Counted from the stretch's first letter, positions 47,787 to 60,321 are shown. The stretch is 64,000 nt of DNA from Strongylocentrotus droebachiensis (GCA_035222895.1 JAVYIG010000166.1:310001-374000), one strand, 5' to 3'. Notes: generated by a model not told the origin, from the sequence alone. Numbers and translations are program-made.

Positions 47787-49108
47787 CCCTTCCTCTTCTT
47801 CTTGTTCGTGTTCTTCTTATTTGTATTTTCCCTTTGATCTTATTCTTTCCTCTTTATCTTCTTTCCTTCTTCTTGTTCTCCCCTTTTTCCAATTCATCTT
47901 TGGCTCTTGAAAATAACATCACGCCTTCCGCTATTTTACTCTACATTCCTGCGTAAATAATTCTTGAAATATTTGAGATCTAAACAAAAAGACTGCATAA
48001 CAAGTGCGATAGTTTTACATTACTGAGAGAGGGTGGGCGATGCTGAGTAAAACGTAAATATGCACCAAATTATTTGTTGTTGTTGAAAGTGCAGGTATTC
48101 TAGGGTGATTTGTTCATTCTAAAAATCCCAACGAGATGTAAAAATAGGGGCACGATAATCCTCAAATAAAAGAGCATCCAGAAATAAGATCCAATCTGTA
48201 ATTTTCAAATTGACAAAATCGGAAATGAAAATTTAAAAAAGTTGATAAGGTCGGATTAACTTGTCAAAAACCGTGATTAGATGTGACTAAGTAGTTATGA
48301 ACATCGTCTAATACTCAATGAATGCTGTAATAAGTCAAACAGAAAAAAGATATAACCTGCGTAACTATAACACCAACAATTCCACGTTCAGATAGCGGAG
48401 GCAGCCATAAAATAAAACAAAGTTGAAAAGATTACGAAGATATGGAGGAAGCTGTTGTGGGAAAAGGAGGGGCTATGAAACATAATTATGAATGAATTAT
48501 GAATATAGAAACGTATGTATAATCATAACTACCATGACTCTTATAATTAACTTTAGCTGTCAAGAATAACAGGAAAACATGAAAGAATAAAAATGATAAT
48601 CCATTATTGAAAATAGAACGAGTAAAACGAGAAAATAGATGCGGAAACCAACAAAAGAAAGAGGTTTAATACATTGTATGTATATTGGTGATAAAACCGA
48701 AAAAGTATCAAAAGACACCGGAGAGCCATATATTGTTCTTTAAGGTTGACTTTTACAACTCATTTTCCTGCAAATTTTTTTATATCATCTTTAAGTAACC
48801 GTAATTTTGATATAAAGATACCAATTTCGGTGTTTAATAACAGCATGATGACGTTTTTCACTGAATTTTCCATTGTAACAAAATTGTTCTTTCACGATTC
48901 ACTAACAAGAATTTTTAAAGATACATGCACACCAAATGCAAAAAAAACATGTGCATTGTTTCAGTGTTAGTCATCAAAATTCAACAAAAAGATATCATAA
49001 TATGATACCTGGACTATGAGACCCCTTTAATTCGTTTGTTCAATGGATACATAGAAAGCAATCACGTTATCGGCACAGGTTAATATCAAGTGCTGATCCT
49101 ACATGTGT
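47787..49108. other. Anonymous AT-rich DNA
   Basis: A pyrimidine-rich continuation lies to about 47890, then ordinary AT-rich sequence without recognisable genes. Confidence 0.35.
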
Positions 49109-49440
49109 GAAGATAAAGTTATATTTTTTGAAAGGCTTCTCTTTCATCGATAGAGAAAACAGGATTATACTCTCATGAAGATAAATATAGATTTGTGAAA
49201 AGGTTTCATTTCAATGGTACCGAATACAAAATTCCATTATTATAATGAAGAATAACGATTTGTAAAAGGATTTTAATATCTTTCATCAGTATAGAATATA
49301 GGATATTACTATTATCAAGATAAATATATAATTTATAAAGGGTTAATCTTTCATTACAAACGGGATTCTAGTTTAATGAAAGTAAATCTCGACTTTCTTT
49401 ACGAAAGGTATCTATTTCCCTGATCCAAGATGCGGTATTC
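49109..49440 (+). repeat. Degenerate ~69-bp tandem repeat
   Basis: Units begin GAAGATAAA or similar at 49109, 49177, 49247, 49316 and 49378 (periods 68, 70, 69 and 62). Each holds an AAAAGG...CTTTCAT-type core and a TATTAT-type tail. Identity between units is modest, so this is an old minisatellite. Confidence 0.65.
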
Positions 49441-49914
49441 TCATTGCAACGAAAGAAAGCTGTAATGGAGGAGGAGAAATGTGATGAATTAAACAGGCGT
49501 ATGTCCATATAATGTTACAACTGGCAAGCTGGAACCCAATGAGCCTTACCCTACGACCCACGTGCTTCTGTTTTTACAAGCCTATCACTGCGGGTCATAA
49601 GAGTGAAATCAACCGTGGCGCCGTATCGCTCAGGGTCATCGCCCTGTCACGTGATAACACTTAAACAGCCATTCATAGCGCAGTATCGCGTGTCAGTGCG
49701 TAGCTTCAAGCATCTCGTGGCGGAACGCCTCCCCAAGTATGGGTAACGTTGCCTTTGCTTCGTTTACACCTTCGGTCTGCTGGAAAATGTGGCGCCATTG
49801 CAGAGAGTCTGGCGCGTGTGAGCTATTTTGAGGTACTAGTAGAAGCAGAAATATCCCATCATAATTGTCAGTTGAAGGTCGGAACGTCTTCGATGAAAGC
49901 AAACGCGCGCCTGT
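49441..49914. other. CpG-richer patch
   Basis: Contains GTCACGTGAT (about 49647) and several TGGCGCC or GTGGCGC motifs (49616, 49717, 49790), with CpG denser than usual. A 69-codon minus frame here has no known domain. It could be a promoter or exon, but nothing confirms it. Confidence 0.3.
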
Positions 49915-50081
49915 AGAGAGAGGGAGAGAAAGAAAGAGAGAGAAAGAAAAAAGAGAGGGAGAAAGAGAAAGAGAGAGAGAAATGGAGAGAGAGAGAAAGA
50001 TAGAGAGGTGGAGGGGGAAGAGAACGAGAGAGAGAGAGAGAGAGAGATAGAGAGGGAGAGAGAGAGAGAGAGAGAGAGAGT
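49915..50081. repeat. (GA)n microsatellite
   Basis: About 165 bp of GAGA/GAAAGA with few interruptions on the plus strand. Confidence 0.93.
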
Positions 50082-50562
50082 CATTATTTCAAGAAAAACA
50101 AATCAGTGGACAATAACAACAGGCTATGAATAGATTAAGTAATACATTTTGAAATGCCAGCCTATTTATAATTAAACATTATGTTGAAACGTTCTGCACG
50201 ATATTTTGTTTGAATGTTGTTGCCAAAGCATTGTAATGAACACAGAATAAAAGGAACAGCGACTGAAAATGGAATTATTCGCGATTCTTGTCAGTCTGTT
50301 CACGCCAGTTACTTTTATAGATAAAAACTCTCTCTTTATCTCCTTTTTTCTTTTACAAATCAACCCATTCCATTTATTTAAGGCAATGCTTATTTTCTTT
50401 TTTTACAAAGAGTCAACATTTAATTGGAGGTTGGTTTCCTTTAAAAATGTTCAACGTAATGCAGTGGGTTTCTGTGAGAGCTAGACTGAAAAGACGTGAA
50501 TAAAACAATTAATATGATACACATCATTCATGATTGTGAAGACAATCATGACTAATAAGAAA
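50082..50562. other. Anonymous DNA
   Basis: No recognised feature. Confidence 0.35.
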
Positions 50563-50612
50563 ATAATGATAATAATAATAATGATAATAATAATAACAAT
50601 AACAACAATGCA
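50563..50612 (+). repeat. (AAT)n repeat
   Basis: ATAATAATAATGATAATAAT-type triplets. Confidence 0.88.
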
Positions 50613-50635
50613 ACTAATGATAACTATATCTTATT

Positions 50636-50845
50636 TACCCAGCGTTGCCACATCGGTATTAATACTATTCTTTTTGCAAGCCCTACGATGAATACGACCC
50701 AATCAATTTCCGTGTGCCCATTTATCAAAGGAGTGGGGAGCAGCAACTAGGATTAATTTTTGACCAAAGGGCATTACTTTCGGGCTGGGATTTGAACCCT
50801 CAACCGTTGGATAAAAAGTCAAGTGGTTGAAACACTATACGACAA
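50636..50845 (-). mobile_element. tRNA-headed SINE
   Basis: On the minus strand from 50845: TAGTGTTTCAACCACTTGAC, CCAACGGTTGA, and B-box GGGTTCAAATC (50789-50799 complement). The body has ATGCCCTTTGGTCA, GTTGCTGCTCCCC and ATAAATGGGCAC. It is a SINE by the same logic as the others; its body differs from the 8729 and 42147 copies. Confidence 0.7.
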
Positions 50846-51394
50846 CACTTCCATGAAGGTACAGATACAGCTTTTAGCCTCGATGTCTAAAATATACCTG
50901 ACACTTTCAGTTGTACATCACACGAAAGAAGAACATGTTTTCATGAGGGTTAATGTTATCATCCGTAGAAAGGCGTATCTTTATCTTGCTCTGCAATTGA
51001 TTTCGAATAGATTTCTGAATCTTATACGTTTCCCGGGGCCTGCTATTGATCAAATGTCTGTCTGAACATATCTTCTTGGAAAGGACAAGGTGGATAACAT
51101 ATCAAGTTAAGCTTTGTACGCTTATGAGCACACGGTGTTGTCGCATATAACATTACCTACTGTACTGTTCATACGGTTACATTGCGATTAAACTGTCTGA
51201 CAAACAATCGAGAGTGGCGATTATTATATAGATAACAAGAAAACAATTGTTAACCCTTGTAAATTTGATATCTGCTTGTGTTTTTTCATAAATCAAGAAA
51301 GAAAGTTGGACCGGGTTAATTAGGGCCTTTGTTGAATACTTTTAGATGTAAGCTTTGTTATGTCACATTATCAAGAAACATAGATCGAACAAAT
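50846..51394. other. Anonymous DNA
   Basis: No recognised feature. The 80-codon frame beginning 50823 lacks motifs. Confidence 0.35.
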
Positions 51395-51398
51395 TTAA

Positions 51399-51926
51399 AG
51401 GGACTTGGTAGCATTGTTCAGATGAGCGATATTGGTGCTGTAGTGACTTCAATGCTAGATGTACAATTAAAGATAATCTGAAAATTTGAGTGAAAACGGA
51501 CCATTATTCATGGTACAAATTGGGAAAAACTGATCTGATCGATTCCTTAATTCTCCCAACTATATTACAATTTAATTACATTTTAAGTGCATGGAAATCT
51601 CACAAAGCAATAAAATGGCTCTGCATTCCATTCCAGACATTTAAGTGTTGACAGATTTTGTATAGCCTGTTTTATGTCTTTTTTTCATGGAAAAACGGTT
51701 GGGAAAATTCAAAAATGGTTGGGAGAATTTACTGTTAATCACTGTTAGAGGGTGTCGTACATCGACGCCTTCAAAGAAAACCATAGATATCTTCGTGGTT
51801 TGAGAATTTTTTCAGGATTTTTTTCATGTCAGGGGGTTAGTACAGTAGAAGGAATATAGTAAGTAACATTTTATACAAAAATTAAGCAATTTTTTCATCA
51901 ACCTTCAACAATATTACCAAGTCACT
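51399..51926 (-). mobile_element. MITE family C, copy 2 (TTAA class)
   Basis: A 528-bp element with ends AGGGACTTGGTAGCATTGTT and AACAATATTACCAAGTCACT, between TTAA at 51395-51398 and 51927-51930. It is a reverse-oriented match to 32493-32997 over its whole length. Confidence 0.88.
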
Positions 51927-51930
51927 TTAA

Positions 51931-52274
51931 TACACAATACACACAATACACTCACAAACTCATACACACATATCGTATGAACACATTTTCATATTAAATT
52001 TCAACTTAAGATTTTTCTTTTGTGGCCGCCATCCTAGTCAAGCATCGCTATTATTGAAATCTCCTGCACTTTTTTCACATATAGTTTGGATAGTACTTAT
52101 AATAATAGGTTATAGAAATATTAAGTTGGTTATTGTATGTATATAAATATGTAAATTACATTTTGACATTAATTCATTATTGTTTGTATATTGTGTATTA
52201 CACATAACGTCTATATATTCTTTGTTATTCAGTGATTGAATTTGGAAAAACGCAGAAACCAAATAAAATAAATA
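51931..52274. other. Anonymous AT-rich DNA
   Basis: Short ACACAATAC repeats near 51932-51970. Otherwise nothing. Confidence 0.35.
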
Positions 52275-52317
52275 CCCCCCCCCCCCCTTCCAAAAAAAAA
52301 AAAAAAAAAAAAAAAAA
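52275..52317 (+). repeat. Poly-C and poly-A runs
   Basis: About 12 C followed by about 27 A, interrupted by TTCC. Confidence 0.9.
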
Positions 52318-52353
52318 GAAAATCGCTAAGGGTATGAGTAATTTATTTGTTAA

Positions 52354-52883
52354 AGGTACTATGTTCCTTTTGCAGCCAACCTCAAATTCTGTAGAACTTT
52401 GCAGGAATTATGAATATGTCATATATGTCCTATCTGTGAAATTTAAACGTTAGCAGTGTCCTAATATTCAAATTATGCAAGGAAACCCGTTTACTTGCTA
52501 GACTTCACTATCAGACACTATTGAGTTACTGGCTGGCTTTGTTCTTCTTTGGTAATAACATACATAAAATGAGCTGTAAAGGGTACATGAGCATTTTTCT
52601 ACATCAATAACCCACTTCTTGTAATGGCCAAAATTAAACTGATTGAATCTTTGCACAGCATAAAACGTATGACCATTCGGTACAATGGTCTGAAAATCAA
52701 GACTATTACTTATTGGCTCTATAGCTCCTAAGTCGATTTGACAACTAATAGTCGTTATTTTCCCACTTGAAGACATTTTCAAGCCCCACTTTTTTGAGGG
52801 AAGTTCTAAATTAGTATTATCTTTCAAATGCCGTTGGGATTTAACCTTTTCATTTTTTGGCTTGCAAATGGGACATAGTACCT
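52354..52883 (+). mobile_element. MITE family A, copy 2 (TTAA class)
   Basis: A 530-bp element with ends AGGTACTATGTTCC and GGGACATAGTACCT, between TTAA at 52350-52353 and 52884-52887. It is about 90% or more similar to 31573-32107 by eye, in the same orientation. The 109-codon minus frame is the counterpart of the one in copy 1. Confidence 0.9.
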
Positions 52884-52887
52884 TTAA

Positions 52888-53576
52888 CTGTACATGTAAT
52901 ATATAATAATTGAAGTATACTGTGGGGTTTTCCGAATGATCGAACTGAAAATGATTTGATACACTATTGCTGAAAAGTCACATGCATTGTACACAGAAGT
53001 TGGTTTTGTAGAACTGGATATTTGGCAAGAAACTTGTATCCAAACTTTGACTTTGTAAATATCTCGTCGTTTTCAAATCAGGGAATTTGATATTAACGCT
53101 TTTCAAGAGACATTTCAACTATGATATTTTTTGGAACTGACATACACAAAAATGAAAAAGCTCACATCTATTATTTCATATCTGTTTCAAAACGTCACCT
53201 CCTCTTGAACGTTATCCAATCATTGAGAAATATGCCTGTTACAGCTGGACCTTTCGTCTCGTCCATTACATTATTTTAATAAATTCTGAACCTTGAGTTA
53301 AGATGTAGAAACGTGGTATGATACTCATACCAAGTGATTACAAAATATATTCAATATCTACTTTGTAATGAGAAAAAACAATAGCTGAGAAAATAGAAAT
53401 TATATTTGGTGAACAAATATATAACAGGGGACCAATTGTAAGTAGTTCATTTGAAAAATACTAAAATATAGCAGTTTTCTAATCTATTTTATTCATGAAA
53501 AACCTTCCCCTTAGAAAATACCAACTTATTTATGCAATTTGCATTCTGGTAATATTAGTACAAAGGACAAAAGCAG
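52888..53576. other. Anonymous AT-rich DNA
   Basis: No recognised feature before the foldback element. Confidence 0.35.
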
Positions 53577-53585
53577 GTGATTGCA

Positions 53586-54472
53586 TAGACCGAAAGCTTC
53601 AGTCCCTATAATCATCGGTTGTTCCACTGAGACTACGTCTGGCTCCACTAGACCTCGGTTATAGGGACTGAATGACTGCCTATGCCAGCCTGTGTTGAAG
53701 ATATTCGGCTAGATTTTAGCCGTTAGGCCCCTCCCACAAACTTGCCACGGCCGTATTGTTATGCCCCCAAAATCCCCCGAAATGTCATTTTACCTCGTGA
53801 ATATCCAATTTTGAATTAGGCCTAGGCTATAATACATCGGTTCCACTTACTAACTTGAATGATATAATCCGTTTAATGGTCCCTTTTAAGGAAATTATGG
53901 GTCAAAATCGACCTCCATGTTGAAAATCTTGCAACCCGTTTTAAACTCTCGCTGCCGTCAATCTCATCCCTTCTAGTCTACGCCGAAGGCAAAATGATTA
54001 TGAAGGAAAAACTGTACGCCATTACGAACGTGTAGATGGCGCACAGTTTTTCCTTCATAATCATTTTGCCTTCGGCGTAGACTAGAAGGGATGAGATTGA
54101 CGGCAGCGAGAGTTTAAAACGGGTTGCAAGATTTTCAACATGGAGGTCGATTTTGACCCATAATTTCCTTAAAAGGGACCATTAAACGGATTATATCATT
54201 CAAGTTAGTAAGTGGAACCGATGTATTATAGCCTAGGCCTAATTCAAAATTGGATATTCACGAGGTAAAATGACATTTCGGGGGATTTTGGGGGCATAAC
54301 AATACGGCCGTGGCAAGTTTGTGGGAGGGGCCTAACGGCTAAAATCTAGCCGAATATCTTCAACACAGGCTGGCATAGGCAGTCATTCAGTCCCTATAAC
54401 CGAGGTCTAGTGGAGCCAGACGTAGTCTCAGTGGAACAACCGATGATTATAGGGACTGAAGCTTTCGGTCTA
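53586..54472. mobile_element. 887-bp foldback transposon with 430-bp arms
   Basis: The left arm 53586-54015 and right arm 54043-54472 are inverted copies with no difference that I could find by eye. They are separated by a 27-bp loop. The ends are TAGACCGAAAGCTTC and GAAGCTTTCGGTCTA. GTGATTGCA, 9 bp, directly flanks both sides (53577-53585, 54473-54481). A 9-bp duplication with long inverted repeats is typical of Mutator-like (MULE) elements. Each arm carries its own smaller inverted pair, TTCAGTCCCTATAA (53598-53611) and TTATAGGGACTGAA (53659-53672). No protein is encoded. The clean target duplication argues for a true insertion rather than an assembly fold. Confidence 0.92.
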
Positions 54473-54481
54473 GTGATTGCA

Positions 54482-55084
54482 ATGCTTCATCACGACATAC
54501 ACCTGGGAAGGAAATATCAATTCATTTGAATACATTTACTTGATAAACGACTTCACATAGTACGTCACGTAATCAAGAATATGGCGATTGCCGTGTGCTG
54601 AGCAACTGTACATTGTTCTTGCTTTATACCTCTCCCATATTCTTTGCTTGGGAATATTGTAGATTAATAGACAAGAATATAATAAATCTCTCGCAATAAA
54701 TGAAGTTATATCTTGGGATTGAGGTTTCCTTTTAATAATAGAAGTATATTCGATTACATCATTACACCTAAAATGTGACAGCTTAAAAACTGAGAATATG
54801 AAAATATCATACAAATGATACCTGACGGAAATTGATTTCGTTGTTAGTCTGCCCGAATGAAAAGAAGTTCAATTTGTGTAAATGTATTTCACTCTTGGAT
54901 TTTGCCATCGAAATACACTTGCAAAATAACTACGTAATGTGATGCAATTTGTTTAATTGAACAATTTCTGTTTATAATTACAGACCTCGTGTTGATTATT
55001 TAAGTACATATTCTGAGACGGTGTTATGATAATGATAATGGTGCCTCTATACTCTTTGGAACAAAAATCACCCTTTTCTATTGA
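54482..55084. other. Anonymous DNA
   Basis: A 92-codon minus frame (54536-54814) has no known motif. Nothing else recognised. Confidence 0.35.
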
Positions 55085-55098
55085 GGGGGGGGGGGGGG
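55085..55098 (+). repeat. Poly-G run
   Basis: 14 consecutive G. Confidence 0.9.
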
Positions 55099-55489
55099 TG
55101 ATGGGTGGTGAGAAGCGGTGAGCGATCGAAGGAACTTGGGACAATCAGGTTACCTGATCAGATAATCCCTCCCCGTCCTTACGACTTATGAATGAAGCTG
55201 CTTTAATCTGCTGGGAGCACGAAGGATGTTCAACTGATCACATTTACAAGGAGTTAATACCCCTCTTCCTCTTGGCAGACAAATTCGCCTGCTTTGGAGC
55301 CAGAGAGGCCTTAAATCTGTATTAAAGTACGTGAGTAAGAGCCCTTCTCGCTCCAGACAGATGAATCCGTAATAATAATGTAATGAAGTTTAATGCTGAA
55401 ATCGGTTAGAATATAAGGGATCTTGTGAGATCATAGAGGATAAATATTTCCACTTTGGAAGATTAGGGAAGATGACAATCCATGTGGAA
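55099..55489. other. Anonymous DNA
   Basis: No recognised feature. Confidence 0.35.
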
Positions 55490-55640
55490 TAATGGTAATG
55501 GTAATGGTAATTGAATTGAATTTACTTTCTTCTGCAACATACAAATAAAATTACATTTCAGCAATAAGACATATATAAAAGTTAACAAATTTGTTGAACG
55601 TGTACACATTATGATAATAATAAATGATGACATTAAAACA
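55490..55640 (-). mobile_element. Possible non-LTR retrotransposon 3' tail
   Basis: On the minus strand, TTGCAGAAGAAAGTAAATTC is followed by AATTCAATTACCATTACC, ending in tandem TTACCA/ATTAC repeats. This resembles the short-repeat tails of CR1/L2-like elements. No coding part is visible. Confidence 0.4.
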
Positions 55641-55719
55641 AAAATGTAACTGACAACACAATACCAACACTTATTCATAAATAAATCTTTAGAAGAAATA
55701 AACGTTGGCTTGATAGCGT
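55641..55719. other. Anonymous spacer
   Basis: No recognised feature. Confidence 0.3.
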
Positions 55720-55835
55720 AATAGACCGGGGTGGGGAGGGGGGGGGGGGTGATTATTTAAAAAACATTAAAAAGGTGATAGTGGTGAAGATGATGATTAT
55801 GGTGATAATGTTGATGATAATGGTGATGATATGCT
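55720..55835 (+). repeat. Poly-G run and (GAT)n-like repeat
   Basis: A G-rich run lies at 55728-55749, and GATGATTATGGTGATAATG-type triplets at about 55785-55835. Confidence 0.8.
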
Positions 55836-58800
55836 GATGTGAATATATCTGACACAAACAACTTATACAAGTATACGGGAGAGTTATGAAATATAGTGGC
55901 CATATGTATAGAAATCTTAAAATAATATTAAATATTAATTGAGCACTTGGAAAAGATTATACAATTTACTCTGACAGAAATGCTTTCTATGTATCCGAAA
56001 GATCGAGTGTGAGACGTGGATGAAGCAGAAAAACCCACTTCATTAATTAATTAAAACAAATTATTTAAAAAAAACTAGAAAATAAATCATTTTATGTTTT
56101 TCCGTAATTTCGGCAGATTTTGTTGGTATGTATGGCCCAACTGCGAACATTAGCCAGTACAGGTATCGACAACCACTAAGTCACTTCGGATATAGCACTT
56201 GAACAAATAACCCTCAAAATTAATTAATCCCAAAGTTACGCAGGTGCTTAATTTAGATAAGCATTGTCTTTTCCCTCCTGAAAAGAAACTTCCACCCGTG
56301 TATCGTCGAATGTACCGCTGGAGCATAAATGAATGTTTCAGTCTAAATTTCATGATACGAAGAAGGGAATCGCTCAGTTGTCTGGAGAAGAACAAAATGC
56401 AGTTAACAATTCAAAACTCTTCACTTGAGGCAGAGAAAAATGATGAAATAAGACAAAATCAAACCAAGATGGCGCTGCACAATACGACCATCGCACAAGA
56501 TCAAGTTTACTGTCGGAAGCACTGCGCGTACTGCTCTCACGCATGAGGAAAAATCACCGCATTTGTTGGCGATGAACACACAACAAAGTAATTGCAAAAA
56601 TACATTTGCCGATAGAAAAAAAAAAAAATTAAAATGAGGCAAACGCATTTATGTATATAGTTGACGTCACGCGTGGGATTAAAATATTGTTTCATGTAAT
56701 GAAAAATAAATCAACGTCACACACTATACTCAGTCGTATACTTTTTTTAATTTTATTTTCTCCAAAGAGAAGCAGTAAACATCAAATCAAAGTTATTGAA
56801 AAATACATCATTCAGAGGTTAAATCAGTTACAAGGCAAAATTTAATTCGAACGTTTTCTTTTTCAGCCAAAACAGTATACTAAAGAACAATATTCTAAAT
56901 ATACATACTTAGTAATTTTTACCATGTTTATAAATAAAAAATTTAAAAAAAGCTTTTTGCATACAATTATAATACCTGTGAAATAAAACATAGGAATACC
57001 CCATAGAGAATTACCACACACAAAAATAACCGCGCCCACATAAAAAAAAGATTTAGAAATATATAAATAAATACAAATAAATAAAGATCAGAGACTCTTG
57101 TAAGAGTGTATCTAAAGAGCTCTTGAGACGCCTTTCCCAACCAACATAAATTCTAACAAATACACAACGCTCTTACCCACGCTATTCCAATTACACTCAC
57201 AGTCATCACTGTTCTCTTACCGAATGATTTACTTTATAAATATTTACAAGGAATAAATCCTGATCGTTCAGTACTATCATTATGCATCCATCAATTCGAA
57301 TAAATTCATCTTATGTTAAATTTCGTTCCTCTTTGAAAATACCCGGACGTAATTACACCACAAACAAACCGCCATTTTGAAAAAAATATGTTGCGCCATG
57401 TCGTATTGCCCACGGTTACCATCGAAATATTCAAGGTAATACGTTATGCCAGAGTAATATAGTACTTGTGGAATCGTTCGGATTAACTGCGGCTGGAACT
57501 ACTAGGACAGAAATCACATTTGGGGCTTACACTCTTCACATGTTTTAAGCTGGTATAATACAGATGCATGTGGTTTCCAAAGGTTGAAAGCAGAAGGTCT
57601 GCGAAAAGGCCGAAATCTATGTCGTTTGCACACTTATTGTCTATTGTGGATTCACTTTTGCAACGTTTGCTGCTTTTGCAAAATTTAAGGGCTACTGATG
57701 AACCTTAATTTGTTTAAAGATTTAGTATTTTTTACACAATGATTTAGCTTTCAAACTTGTATTTCTCTGATGAAAATACAGCTGCAGTCTGAAGATTTGT
57801 AGCGACAAATGTAATGCTTGTCCTCATCCCTTGTCATTAGTTGATAGTGTGCTGGCAAATCTATAGATGGCGCTCTTTCTTTTGAAATAAAAGTAAAATT
57901 GAGTAACTACACAAAATCCTACCGGTATTGCTGCCAACGAGTGTATTTTTGCTTCTTGTCAGCAGGGGAAGAAGGAGGAAGAAGAGGCAGAGATAGAACG
58001 AGAGAGGGAGTGAGTGGGTGCATGAAGGGGAAGGGCTACACAATTTGGCACACTATAGTTTAAGGAGAATTAGCACTTTTTTTCTTTTTTTTTTCTTATC
58101 CACATACTAGTTTACCATGTATACTCATTATCGCCCTATTAATTACCTGTATTGTATATGTTTGCTTTTTGTATGTTATTTTGTACTTTGCATGATTTTA
58201 CTTGAGTGTGGAAAATTAGTAAATTAATTAAATTTAATGGGTGGTATTCCGATAACGCGGCCTAACTTAGTCCACACTTGCCAATTGCCAACTCATTTAC
58301 CCTGTACAGATTTTTTTTATCCTGCAATGAAAAGTGTCCACAAAATTATTTTTGCAATGAAATGGGAAGAAAAAGATAAAATGAGTATGAACTGAATTTC
58401 AACAAAGTCTTTTGTAGATTATGTTTATCATGAATATTGAAGGAGGAAGATGAAACCTAGCATTCCATAGAAGTGTGAACTACAATTCTTGTTCAGTCTG
58501 GACTTAGTCGAGGCCCGATGAGATTATGAGAAAATATGCCGTATTTACATGTGCATGTAATAAGCATTAAGAAAGAAAAACTAAATCAGTAACTAATTGA
58601 CTTGTGCTAAACATTAAAACCAGAAGAAATAGAACAGTCACTGATTAAGAAACAAACCTACTCCTGTATAACAATTAGGTTTTTACGGATTATAATTTTA
58701 ATCTTAAGGATCAGCTGAGTTGTATGTGTAATCGCAGCACAGCAATAATGAAGATTTGAAGGAAACTTTTTTTAATAATTCCACTTGAAATGTCGATATT

Positions 58801-59947
58801 CTGGATTCTCGTCTTTACAATTTCCACTAAAAAACAAGTCACACAGAGGAGAGATCTATAATTGTTGACTTTGTCGTGTTCAATAAATCATACTCATCCC
58901 TGGTTTCTGGTTTATGTAAAAGCATCTGTTGCATCAAATCTGTTTGCATATTCGAACTCATCGTATTGCTTTGTGTGTCGAGCCTGATTGTGTAAATATG
59001 TTATCTTTCCCCAAAGCTTCTCTACTTGCTCTTTCTATATAGGCCAAAGCGTATTTATATAATACATTGATACAGTTAAAATAATGCAATGCAATACTGG
59101 CTGCTTCTGGATTAAAACAAAGAGAAGAAAATCTATAATTCAACGAAATCGAAAGATGGCTGTGGTTTGTCATGTTTGTGGTTTCTTAATGTTTGCTTGT
59201 CATGGTTTTTCCTTTCCGATGGTTTAACCTATATCTGTATATATATTTTATTGAATTTGTGACCGGAAAACGGGAGTAATTCGATGTACTAGGGATTGTT
59301 CCACAAGAGGTGGATTTAGGGTTGTGAGAGGCGACATGTCATAGTAAAAAAAATGCTTGAGTTTGAATTGCAAGCAGTAAAACTAAAATGCCTGTCAGAT
59401 GTAAAATGAGCAAAACAATACTTCAAAATAACTTCAATATATATCATTACAAGCAAGATGGCAATGCACGATCATATATTTGAAAAGGAGGTCGAGATAC
59501 TGTTCCCTATTTATACCTTTTCAAAGATAAATCGTTAGGATCGAACCACCGAATGGACGGTGATAAAGGGCACCAATAGATTGACAGGATTCCCTTGACA
59601 AAAAAGCAGATAATATAGCGTTTGTATTTCAAGTCACGTAGTTTTTGGAATCTCTCGAATTCATCTCGCACTGGCTCTTATGATTCTATTTGCATCCATC
59701 TTTCAAGGGGGTCTCATATGCTCCTTTTGAATATTATGGACGAGGGGAGTGCATTTTCTGACAAACATAAAGATAAAACGTTTTGTTTGTCTCCCAGTGG
59801 AATACTTACCGGGCAAACTGATCTTAAGTATCATATTAATGATATCAAAGTTTGCATCCTTTGTAAACGAATTCTCGTGCAGGGAATGATAACGGATGGC
59901 TCACGTGATATCCAATATTTCCACCATGAAAAAATGGATGTGTGACG
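55836..59947. other. 4.1-kb anonymous region
   Basis: Open frames of up to 107 codons (59622-59945) carry no recognised domain. A small purine patch lies at 57965-58015, and A-rich stretches at 56600-57080. No paired repeat copies were found. Confidence 0.35.
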
Positions 59948-59951
59948 TTAA

Positions 59952-60317
59952 AGGTAAAGACTAGTATTGGAAACGCCCCAATTTCAAAAAATGAAATAGA
60001 AGCTCTCATTACCAATCATGTGAAAGAATATGTTTTGACTAATACATGATGATAACAAATTTGCAGAGAAACCGCCTACTAATTGATATATTTGGTAAAT
60101 TATTATATCTATTTGACTGTGAGAGATATAGGGTAGTCCCATATACATCTTTCTGTGTATAGTGCTTGTAACCTTACGAAGAATGGGCCAAATTTCTTAT
60201 CATTTTGATGATTCCAGAACCTTGCAGATGCTAGATGCTAGATGATCAACCTTTTCTGATCGATTCCACAACGTTTCTTTCACAATGCAATCGCATGACC
60301 ATAACTTGTCTTTACCT
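59952..60317 (+). mobile_element. MITE family B, copy 3 (TTAA class)
   Basis: A 366-bp copy with ends AGGTAAAGACTAGTATTGG and ATAACTTGTCTTTACCT, between TTAA at 59948-59951 and 60318-60321. It is nearly identical to the copies at 41178 and 43976. Confidence 0.92.
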
Positions 60318-60321
60318 TTAA

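Noticed and set aside
47655..47837. 60-codon frame with poly-Phe
   Set aside because: Translation of the TTC repeat.
59622..59945. 107-codon plus-strand frame with a CxLC-like pair
   Set aside because: A single CILC is not enough for a zinc-binding domain, and nothing around it supports an exon.
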